In this document: in pieces, positions 8,672-14,559 of the stretch
How positions within the stretch are numbered: the first letter of the stretch is position 1
Layout: each line of letters opens with the position of its first letter
Translations under genes and position numbers: made by a program
The notes under the pieces: generated by a model
Told to the model about the DNA's origin: nothing
Seen by the model: the letters and a program-made list of their open reading frames with translations, nothing else
Databases searched by the model: none
Assembly (NCBI GenBank): GCA_041584015.1
Contig: JBFHES010000103.1
Span: 1-14,559 of the forward strand
Direction: 5' to 3'
Length of the DNA: 14,559 nucleotides
Source: JBFHES01 sp041584015
Lineage (GTDB): Bacteria > Bacteroidota > Bacteroidia > Bacteroidales > M50B96

Positions 8672-8680
8672 AACGTAAAC

Positions 8681-9259
8681 TTATAATTGATTAACCTCAT
8701 TATGTCTATAACAATCAATAAGATGATCGTTAACCATACCTGTGGCCTGCATAAAAGCATAACAAATTGTTGTTCCGACAAACTTAAAACCTCGCCCTTT
8801 AAGATCCTTACTCATGGCATCGGATTCTTTTGAGTTGGCCGGTATGTTTGTCATATCTTGCCATTGATTAACAATGACACGTTCATTGGTAAATTGCCAA
8901 ATGTATTTATCAAAACTACCAAAGGTCTTCTGCAGCAGCATAAACGCTTTTGCATTTCCTATGGTAGCATTTATTTTTAATTTATTTCGGATGATTCCTT
9001 TATTGTTCAATAACTCCTCTATTTTTCGTTCATCGTAATTGGCGATAATTCTGTAATCGAAGCCATCAAAGGCTTCCCTAAAGTTTTCGCGTTTGTTCAG
9101 AATTGTTTGCCAACTGAGCCCAGCCTGAAAAGATTCCAATACTAAAAATTCAAAGAAGCGATCATCATCGTGCAGCGGCACACCCCATTCGGTGTCATGA
9201 TATTTTATCATTAACTCATTACCCGACGACCAATCACAACGTATCTTATCCATGTACAT
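8681..9259 (-). CDS. tag: DNA-3-methyladenine glycosylase I
   Basis: This 192-residue enzyme removes 3-methyladenine from alkylated DNA as the first step of base excision repair. The family features are intact. The zinc ligands match the E. coli Tag pattern: Cys8, His21 (in KYHDTEWGVP) and the C-terminal His-x3-Cys of NDHLIDC. The catalytic-site Glu42 sits in LESFQAGLSWQTIL. The conserved LKGRGFKFVGTTICYAFMQA segment follows near 152-171. The length is normal for the family. ATG at 9259 or ATG at 9253 could be the start; the second gives MDKIRCDW, closer to typical Tag N-termini. The gene begins only about 12 bases after the U-tract of the fbp terminator and is followed, in the same frame, by mfd, so tag and mfd form a two-gene DNA repair unit. 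Expression may come from a promoter overlapping the terminator or from read-through of fbp. Confidence 0.95.
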   Translation of the reverse strand: MYMDKIRCDWSSGNELMIKYHDTEWGVPLHDDDRFFEFLVLESFQAGLSWQTILNKRENFREAFDGFDYRIIANYDERKIEELLNNKGIIRNKLKINATIGNAKAFMLLQKTFGSFDKYIWQFTNERVIVNQWQDMTNIPANSKESDAMSKDLKGRGFKFVGTTICYAFMQATGMVNDHLIDCYRHNEVNQL

Positions 9260-9273
9260 TTTACAAAAACAAA

Positions 9274-9301
9274 AAAGGCAGCTAATTGATTAGCCACCTT
9301 T
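9274..9301 (-). terminator. Intrinsic terminator after fbp
   Basis: The arms AAAGG-CA-GCTAA (9274-9285) and TTAGC-CA-CCTTT (9290-9301) flank a 4-base loop. On the plus strand the two CA positions do not pair, but in minus-strand RNA they become U-G and G-U wobbles, giving a continuous 12-pair stem. The stem is followed on that strand by TTTTTTGTTTTTG. The wobbles and the U-tract both show it works for fbp transcription. It ends just before the tag start. Confidence 0.85.
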
Positions 9302-9335
9302 CAAAGATATATTCTATAATTTATTTCTCGTGCAA
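9302..9335 (-). promoter_or_regulatory. Possible tag-mfd promoter overlapping the fbp 3' end
   Basis: On the minus strand TATCTTTG (9309-9302) is a full TAnnTTTG match, with a TTG at 9335-9333 inside the last codons of fbp. The 23-base gap is at the long end of the accepted range, so the match is only fair. The -7 element abuts the first arm of the fbp terminator, and transcription would start within the hairpin, leaving a leader of about 40 bases before tag. Confidence 0.35.
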
Positions 9336-10331
9336 AAAGGCCTCAACCTTTTCAACCATATTTTTTGATCCCACATAAAATGGTACTCGCTGGTGCAACT
9401 CATCCGGCTGTACTTCCATAACTCTACCGGTTCCTGTGCTAGCTTTTCCACCAGCTTGCTCGGCTAAATAGGCTATCGGATTACATTCGTACAACAAGCG
9501 TAGCTTACCGTTAGGTGCTGTGGCTGTCTCCGGATAAATAAATATTCCTCCTTTTAACAAGTTACGGTGAAAGTCTGCTACCAAAGAGCCAATATAACGC
9601 GAGGAGTATGGTCTGGCGGTTGCTGCATCTTTCTCCTGACAGTACTTTAAATATTTTTTTACACCATCAGGAAAATGCACATAATTCCCTTCATTAATAG
9701 AATAGATTGTACCATCGTCAGGCGTACTCACCTTTGTATGCGACAGGCAAAACTCACCAATCGAAGTATCAAGTGTAAATCCATTAACACCACGCCCGGT
9801 AGTGTATACGAGCATTGTTGACGAGCCATAGATAATATAACCAGCTGCTACTTGCTTGGTTCCTGGCTGTAAGAAATCCTCTTCACCAGGAGTAGTTCCT
9901 CTCGGCGAGACTCTTCTGTAGATGGAGAAAATAGTACCAATAGAAACATTTACATCAATATTAGATGAGCCATCAAGAGGATCCATCAAAAATATGTAAT
10001 TACCTTCCTTCGAAAAATCATCTTCAAAAGCAAGCCAACCCTCCTGTTCTTCCGAAGCAATTCCGCAACATTCGCCACTGGCCTGCAAGGCATCAATAAA
10101 CTGTACATCGGCAAACACATCTAATTTCTTTTGATCTTCACCCTGCACATTTCTATTGCCGGCCTCACCAAGAATATCCACCAAACCTGCTTTATTTACC
10201 TTCTTATGAACAATTTTTGAGGCAATTCCAATGTGATGCAACAGACGTGTTAATTCTCCTTTTGCAAATGGAAACTCGGCCTGCTTTTCTATTACAAACT
10301 CGTTTAGGGTTTTTACTCTATATCCTTTCAT
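9321..10331 (-). CDS. fbp: Fructose-1,6-bisphosphatase, class I
   Basis: This 336-residue cytosolic enzyme hydrolyses fructose 1,6-bisphosphate to fructose 6-phosphate and phosphate, the committed step of gluconeogenesis. The class I signature is clear: NVQGEDQKKLD at 61-71, SEE at 93-95 and the metal-binding DPLDGSSNID at 117-126 (Asp117, Asp120). The sugar-phosphate region appears as YSSRYIGSLVADFHRNLLKGGIF, and the C-terminal LYECNPIAYLAEQAGG carries the last metal-binding Glu. The length is normal. Because Bacteroidota may instead carry the unrelated class III enzyme, the class I assignment is informative. ATG at 10331 gives MKGYRVKTLNEFV, matching family N-termini. The gene is transcribed away from aspartate kinase across a shared 283-base region and ends in its own terminator, so it is probably monocistronic. 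Confidence 0.96.
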   Translation of the reverse strand: MKGYRVKTLNEFVIEKQAEFPFAKGELTRLLHHIGIASKIVHKKVNKAGLVDILGEAGNRNVQGEDQKKLDVFADVQFIDALQASGECCGIASEEQEGWLAFEDDFSKEGNYIFLMDPLDGSSNIDVNVSIGTIFSIYRRVSPRGTTPGEEDFLQPGTKQVAAGYIIYGSSTMLVYTTGRGVNGFTLDTSIGEFCLSHTKVSTPDDGTIYSINEGNYVHFPDGVKKYLKYCQEKDAATARPYSSRYIGSLVADFHRNLLKGGIFIYPETATAPNGKLRLLYECNPIAYLAEQAGGKASTGTGRVMEVQPDELHQRVPFYVGSKNMVEKVEAFLHEK

Positions 10332-10614
10332 ATAATCCGGTATTGCATTTCTATAGACAGTCTAAAATTAATAATTCTGCTACAACAACGTATGCTTTTA
10401 GCACACAAAAAAGGTCGTGACGAATAATCCTTTATTAACCCTCTGGTTTTGTTACAAATAAAAGCGCAAACGTTTTCGATTAAGCTTTGACGAATGGCTA
10501 AAAACGTATCTATTATTGTGCATATATTAATTTTAACATTGAAAAGAATGAATGTTACTTAAACTTTGAAGCTTAATTAGTGCTTAGTATCTTTAGCCAA
10601 ATTTTAGGCAAACT
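10332..10614. other. Divergent intergenic region between fbp and aspartate kinase
   Basis: This 283-base AT-rich stretch must carry the promoters of both outward-reading genes. For the aspartate kinase side a good match is present at 10566-10595. For fbp I find only one-mismatch -7 candidates, for example AACGTTTG on the minus strand at 10474-10467, with no suitable TTG upstream. I see no tRNA, no open frame of note and no strong hairpin. Confidence 0.6.
10566..10595 (+). promoter_or_regulatory. Candidate promoter for aspartate kinase
   Basis: TTG at 10566-10568 (within CTTTG) is followed after 19 bases by TATCTTTA at 10588-10595, one mismatch from the TAnnTTTG element. The spacing is ideal for the Bacteroidota housekeeping sigma factor. 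Transcription would start near 10598-10602, leaving a leader of only about 15 bases, too short for an attenuator or lysine riboswitch. Confidence 0.45.
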
Positions 10615-11868
10615 ATGAAAGTATTCAAATTTGGTGGCACCTCAGTTCGCTCCGCTGACGCAATTATCAACCTTGCAAAAATTATTGAAAACCACAAAGA
10701 GAAATTGGTTATTGTAATTTCGGCAATGGGAAAAACAACCAACAATCTTGAAAAAATCGCCATGAATTATTTCTGGAAAAGCCCAGACATTCTGGAGCAA
10801 TTAAAACCAATCAAATCATTTCATTTTAACATCCTGGATGATCTGTTTACCAATAAGGATCATCAGATATATGAGGAGATTGAAGATTGGTTTAGAGAAT
10901 TGGAGCGCAAGCTAAAAAAACAACCATCGCTTGATTTCGATTATGAATACGATCAAATTGTATCATTCGGCGAATTAATCTCTACCACTATTGTTTCGTA
11001 TTACTTCAATGAAATTGGCCTGAATAACAGATGGGTTGATATTCGTGATTGCTTAAAAACCGGAAACGAGTTTAGAGATGCAGTAATTGACTGGGAGCTA
11101 TCCAAAGACATGGCCTACAAAACTTTTAACGAGCCCAACGATAGCTTATTCATAACCCAAGGCTTTATTGGAAGTACCATAAACAACATTACCACAACGC
11201 TTGGCCGCGAAGGTTCGGACTTTACTGCTGCAGTGCTTACCTACATAATGGAAGCTGAACAGATTATTATTTGGAAGGATGTTGAAGGAATTTACAATGC
11301 CGATCCGGAGTATTTTAATGAATACGAAAAACTAAAAACAATCTCCTATCAAGAGGCCATTGAACTGGCCTATTTTGGAGCGAAGGTAATTCACCCGAAA
11401 ACAATCAAACCACTGCAAAATAAAGGTATTCCCTTATATGTAAAATCATTTTTAAATCCGGGTGCCGACGGTACAGTTATTCAAACGGTTAAAGACAATA
11501 TTAAATTACCTCCGGTTTATATTATCAAGCAAAACCAGATTCTTATTTCAATTTCACCAAAGGATTTCTCATTTATTGCTGAGGAAAATTTGAGTAAGAT
11601 TTTTGCTCTTTTTGCAAAATACCGCATTAAAATAAATATTTCTGAAAACTCAGCGATAAGTTTTTCGGTATGTGTTGATTGGGATGAGTCGCGCACACCG
11701 GGCATTTTAAAGAACCTGCAGCAAGATTATAAAATTAAGTACAACACCGATCTTACCCTTATCACTATAAGACATTACAACGACGAGGCCATTCGCAAAA
11801 TGACCACAGGAAAAGAAATTTTACTGGAACAAAGGAGCAGAAATACCATGCGTATAATAGTTAAATAA
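10615..11868 (+). CDS. lysC: Aspartate kinase (monofunctional)
   Basis: This 417-residue enzyme phosphorylates aspartate with ATP, the entry step to lysine/diaminopimelate, threonine and methionine synthesis. The amino acid kinase domain has KFGGTS at 5-10, VIVISAMGKTTN near 32-43, VSFGELIS near 121-128, LGREGSDFTAA near 197-207, and WKDVEGIYNADP near 220-231. ELAYFGAKVIHPKTIKPL follows near 256-273. Residues from about 300 on form the regulatory part, most likely a pair of ACT domains (ILISISPKDFSF and later LTLITIRHYND), so feedback control by an amino acid is expected but the effector cannot be read. No homoserine dehydrogenase is fused at the C-terminus, which excludes ThrA/MetL-type fusions. 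The symbol lysC is used for monofunctional enzymes in general. The gene is followed after 46 bases by the YigZ family gene, with no terminator between. Confidence 0.94.
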   Translation: MKVFKFGGTSVRSADAIINLAKIIENHKEKLVIVISAMGKTTNNLEKIAMNYFWKSPDILEQLKPIKSFHFNILDDLFTNKDHQIYEEIEDWFRELERKLKKQPSLDFDYEYDQIVSFGELISTTIVSYYFNEIGLNNRWVDIRDCLKTGNEFRDAVIDWELSKDMAYKTFNEPNDSLFITQGFIGSTINNITTTLGREGSDFTAAVLTYIMEAEQIIIWKDVEGIYNADPEYFNEYEKLKTISYQEAIELAYFGAKVIHPKTIKPLQNKGIPLYVKSFLNPGADGTVIQTVKDNIKLPPVYIIKQNQILISISPKDFSFIAEENLSKIFALFAKYRIKINISENSAISFSVCVDWDESRTPGILKNLQQDYKIKYNTDLTLITIRHYNDEAIRKMTTGKEILLEQRSRNTMRIIVK

Positions 11869-11891
11869 AATGCAGAATACTGAGACAGTCG

Positions 11892-11899
11892 TACATTTG
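11892..11899 (+). promoter_or_regulatory. -7 element upstream of the YigZ family gene
   Basis: TACATTTG is an exact TAnnTTTG match, ending 15 bases before the ATG at 11915. No TTG lies at the expected upstream distance, so the promoter would be weak, or the gene relies mainly on read-through from aspartate kinase. Confidence 0.3.
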
Positions 11900-11914
11900 G
11901 AACAATAACACAAG

Positions 11915-12529
11915 ATGGAAATAATAGATAATTACCGTACCATTGAAGCACCATCAACTGGGGATTATAAAGAAAAGGGCAGCAAATTCCCGACACTAGC
12001 TTTTCCTGTGTATAGCGAGGAAGAGATTAAAGAAATACTGCAACGCTTACGCAAGGAGTACTACGATGCGCGACACCATTGCTATGCTTACCGTTTGGGT
12101 GCTGACAAACTAAGATTCCGTGCTAATGACGATGGCGAACCAAGTTCCAGCGCAGGTAAGCCAATACTAGGGCAATTATTATCGAACGACTTAACCAATA
12201 TTCTAATTGTGGTTATTAGATATTTTGGTGGAACTAAACTTGGAGTAAGCGGATTGATCAATGCTTACAGAACAGCAGCCGCAGATGCCATCTCAAATGC
12301 AAAAATTATTGAGAAAACAGTAAACGATATAATTGAAATATCATTCGATTACCTCGCCATGAATGATGTGATGAAAGTGATTAAAGATGGTGCGCTTAAT
12401 CAGATTGATCAGAAATTCGATTTACAATGTTCAATAACGATTAGCATCCGTCAGGGTGAAAGCCAAATGGTAAGAGATAAGTTTGAAAAGATAGACTCAG
12501 TAAAGACAGAAATTCTTCGAACTGAATAG
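11915..12529 (+). CDS. yigZ: IMPACT/YigZ family protein
   Basis: This 204-residue protein belongs to the UPF0029/IMPACT family. The N-terminal Impact domain covers about residues 15-125, with EKGSKF at 20-25, DARHHCYAYRLG at 51-62, DDGEPSSSAGKPIL at 72-85 and VIRYFGGTKLGVSGL at 100-114, all hallmark segments. The remaining part, about 135-200, corresponds to the DUF1949 ferredoxin-like domain. Length is normal for bacterial YigZ. The eukaryotic relative IMPACT regulates the kinase Gcn2; in bacteria the role is not settled, although the fold suggests binding to nucleic acid or the translation apparatus. It is cytosolic: there is no signal peptide. It follows aspartate kinase on the same strand, but the two are not known to be functionally linked and the pairing may be chance. 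Confidence 0.92.
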   Translation: MEIIDNYRTIEAPSTGDYKEKGSKFPTLAFPVYSEEEIKEILQRLRKEYYDARHHCYAYRLGADKLRFRANDDGEPSSSAGKPILGQLLSNDLTNILIVVIRYFGGTKLGVSGLINAYRTAAADAISNAKIIEKTVNDIIEISFDYLAMNDVMKVIKDGALNQIDQKFDLQCSITISIRQGESQMVRDKFEKIDSVKTEILRTE

Positions 12530-12694
12530 AAGAACTACCTAAGGGGATTTACATACAAGAACAATATTAGAATACTAAATCATAATCACCTTTCTCTATT
12601 AACTTCAAGGCAATTTTGTTAAGCAGGTACTAGTTTAAATAATATCTTAGCATCTCGATTAACAATTTCTAATTAAGAACTAAACTAATTCCGC

Positions 12695-14559
12695 ATGCGC
12701 AGAACAGTTTTAATTTGCCTATTAATTACTTGCAATTTCCTTCTATTTTCACAGCAAAAAGACAGTATCAATGTTGTTACCAAATATTGGGAGAATGGAA
12801 ATATTAAATCCCAAACAACTAATTTCCAATACGAGCCCAAACAAAAAATAAAATTCTGGGCAAAGAACGGACAGCTCATTTTAAGTGCAAGCATGACAAG
12901 AGACAGGCAGTGGCTGCTAGACTCATCATGTACCATCTACAATGAAGATGGCAGCATTTATCAAACCTACGATCACGATAATGCAATAATAAGATCCTAT
13001 GAAAACGATAAGGTAAATCACATCTATAAAGGTCTTAACTATAGCTCTGGTAATTACAGAAACACCAATTTCGTAGAGGAGATTTACTACGATAATGGCA
13101 ACATAAAAACGCTTAACCAATATAAATACACAGGCAACAAATTATTTGCTACAATACATTTCCCATATACTTTGAATGCCAAAATTAGTGGTAAAACAAG
13201 TGGGCGGCCCAAAAAGAAAATCGAATTTTATCCAAATGGTGATACCTTAATGATATTTACTCCTGCTAAAGATTTAAGGACGTCGGCTAAGTTCTTTAAT
13301 AAATCTGGCAAAATTGATACAACAGCAGAAGGCAATTGCGCCTGCTTAATTAATTATTACCCAAATGGGCAGCTACAAATTGAAAATTGCTTTAAGAACA
13401 AAAAGAAAGGCGGCCATTATAAAACATGGACCAGCGATGGTAAGCTGATTGGAGAAATAGGCTACGCAAATTACGATGCAGACTTCATGTACATTTCCTG
13501 GCTAAACCCAAGCGCACAAGATGTTACTCCTCAATCACAATATGGGAACTGTTCAGGAGATGCCACGCTCTATGATAGTAAAGGAAAAGTAAGTCTACAC
13601 TACGATCACAAAAAAAAAGTAGCTAAACTCTACGAGAACGGATCTCTAGTTAGCAGCGCAAAATATAATTTCAACGACAGTACAATAACACGTAAAAGCT
13701 ATTATAAGAATGGAAAGTTAAAACACGAACTCACAGAATGGAGTATTTGCAAAGCCTACTGGTACCGTATTCCATCGTCATCAAGTAATTCAATATTCTG
13801 GGAATACAACGATAATCTGCGTGTATTGGAAGGTGAGCGGAATAGAGTAAAGTCTGAGCGTACATTTTATCCTAGCGGTAAAATAATGATGCAGATGAAA
13901 AAAGAATACAGACGTGCTACACCTGCATTTACGTTTTATAACGATAAAGGAGAAATCCAGGAAGGCGATTCTACAGACCCAGAAACTAAAAGCGGTTGTT
14001 TTATAGATTTTTATGCCAACGGTCAGAAGAAGTCGGAATTAAACTTTAAGAATGGTATTCTTGACGGTTCAGCCAGGCGCTGGTACGAAAATGGCCAACT
14101 GAGTGAAGATAGTTTTTTTGCAGATGGTAAGACGAATGGACTTGTCACTGCTTTTTTCACAAATGGGCAATTAAAACTAAAAGCGGAATACAAGAAAGGC
14201 AGGAGCACCGGAACGAAATTACGGTTTCATGAAAACGGGCAAATGAAACATTATTCCTGCACGAGTGATAAAAGTCTGCATTTAACATACCAGAATGATT
14301 CCTCAGGCAATTTAACTTCGCTTACGCTTAGAACAAGGTATGGCTTTCCAATGTACATTTTTAAAAAGGACACCATTGAGAACAACTCTTCAGTTAAAGA
14401 AATTGATGGTACACAAATAAATGGAATCCCTTCCGGTCCTTGGAAAGGATACTATGCCAATGGACAATGCGCATTTTCAATCAATTACTCCGACAGTCTT
14501 TTGAACGGGCCAGCTATTCTATACGATAGTTCAGGGATGAAACTAGTAGAAACTTTCTA
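12695..14559 (+). CDS. Secreted MORN_2/YwqK-type repeat protein, N-terminal part (cut by right edge)
   Basis: An open frame of 621 codons runs from ATG at 12695 to the edge with no stop. Residues 1-20 are a signal peptide (MRRTVLICLLITCNFLLFSQ), so the protein is exported. The rest is made of short units with an aromatic-x-N/D-G-x-hydrophobic core: YWENGNIK near 32, WAKNGQLI near 56, FYPNGDTL near 178, YYPNGQLQ near 221, YYKNGKLK near 336, FYPSGKIM near 391, FYANGQKK near 438, WYENGQLS near 463, FFTNGQLK near 487, FHENGQMK near 511 and YYANGQCA near 586. Between 438 and 511 the spacing is a regular 24-25 residues. This is the MORN_2 repeat often labelled 'YwqK family antitoxin' in databases; that label is misleading here, as a long exported protein is not an antitoxin. 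Function is unknown. It begins 165 bases after yigZ, in a gap with no clear promoter or terminator. Confidence 0.85.
   Translation, partial: MRRTVLICLLITCNFLLFSQQKDSINVVTKYWENGNIKSQTTNFQYEPKQKIKFWAKNGQLILSASMTRDRQWLLDSSCTIYNEDGSIYQTYDHDNAIIRSYENDKVNHIYKGLNYSSGNYRNTNFVEEIYYDNGNIKTLNQYKYTGNKLFATIHFPYTLNAKISGKTSGRPKKKIEFYPNGDTLMIFTPAKDLRTSAKFFNKSGKIDTTAEGNCACLINYYPNGQLQIENCFKNKKKGGHYKTWTSDGKLIGEIGYANYDADFMYISWLNPSAQDVTPQSQYGNCSGDATLYDSKGKVSLHYDHKKKVAKLYENGSLVSSAKYNFNDSTITRKSYYKNGKLKHELTEWSICKAYWYRIPSSSSNSIFWEYNDNLRVLEGERNRVKSERTFYPSGKIMMQMKKEYRRATPAFTFYNDKGEIQEGDSTDPETKSGCFIDFYANGQKKSELNFKNGILDGSARRWYENGQLSEDSFFADGKTNGLVTAFFTNGQLKLKAEYKKGRSTGTKLRFHENGQMKHYSCTSDKSLHLTYQNDSSGNLTSLTLRTRYGFPMYIFKKDTIENNSSVKEIDGTQINGIPSGPWKGYYANGQCAFSINYSDSLLNGPAILYDSSGMKLVETF

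Noticed and set aside
10418..10495. Direct repeat TGACGAAT (10418-10425 and 10488-10495), 70 bases apart in the divergent region
   Set aside because: Eight bases over 283 with no third copy or symmetry is within what chance allows; kept only as a possible operator to test by footprinting.
10487..10516. TTGACG-N18-TATTAT, an E. coli sigma-70-like promoter on the plus strand
   Set aside because: Bacteroidota sigma factors do not follow that consensus, and a better TTG-N19-TATCTTTA match lies closer to the aspartate kinase start.
12513..12534. TTCTTC/GAAGAA inverted repeat at the end of yigZ as a terminator
   Set aside because: It overlaps the stop codon, is only 6 pairs, AT-rich, and has no U-tract after it.
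12685..13120. Two minus-strand frames (83 and 64 residues) near the start of the repeat-protein gene
   Set aside because: Both are antisense to the long plus-strand frame from 12695, whose repeats and signal peptide make it the real gene.
1..14559. CRISPR arrays, tRNA or rRNA genes, insertion sequences, integrase sites
   Set aside because: I found no regularly spaced repeats, tRNA-like cloverleaf, transposase motifs or terminal inverted repeats; gene content is typical chromosomal.

Overview
The window looks like a chromosomal segment of a Bacteroidota bacterium, probably from a marine or anaerobic Bacteroidia-type lineage; this placement is inferred from gene families and not from a marker gene. 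Supporting signs are low GC, a TonB-dependent receptor with an N-terminal carboxypeptidase-regulatory-like domain paired with a DUF4249 lipoprotein, a large secreted protein of the type exported by the type IX secretion system (T9SS), a YwqK/MORN_2-type secreted repeat protein, and several promoter-like TAnnTTTG elements of the Bacteroidota housekeeping sigma factor.

Layout. From the left edge to about 10.3 kb, everything reads on the minus strand. (1) 1-915 is the N-terminal 305 residues of a secreted T9SS-cargo-like protein cut by the window edge. (2) 1136-4516 is a two-gene operon: TonB-dependent receptor, then DUF4249 lipoprotein, closed by a strong intrinsic terminator at 1072-1110. Its 5' leader (about 4517-4683) can fold and sits behind a good promoter match. 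(3) 4741-5223 encodes an unrecognised 160-residue protein with a C-terminal Cys/His cluster. (4) 5327-9259 holds two DNA repair genes, tag (3-methyladenine glycosylase I) and mfd (transcription-repair coupling factor). They lie in the same reading frame, are separated by one stop codon, and mfd must start at a non-ATG codon. (5) 9321-10331 is class I fructose-1,6-bisphosphatase, with its own terminator just before tag.

A 283-base divergent intergenic region (10332-10614) separates this from the plus-strand block: aspartate kinase (10615-11868), an IMPACT/YigZ family protein (11915-12529), and a long secreted MORN_2-like repeat protein that starts at 12695 and runs off the right edge still open.

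Most of the window is ordinary housekeeping and envelope biology. I do not see a convincing new multi-gene system. The points most worth a second look are the stop-separated in-frame tag/mfd pair, the overlap of the fbp terminator with a possible tag promoter, the receptor leader RNA, the 160-residue Cys/His orphan, and the large MORN_2-like secreted protein. The genes at both edges are incomplete and are easy to miss because neither has both ends in the window.
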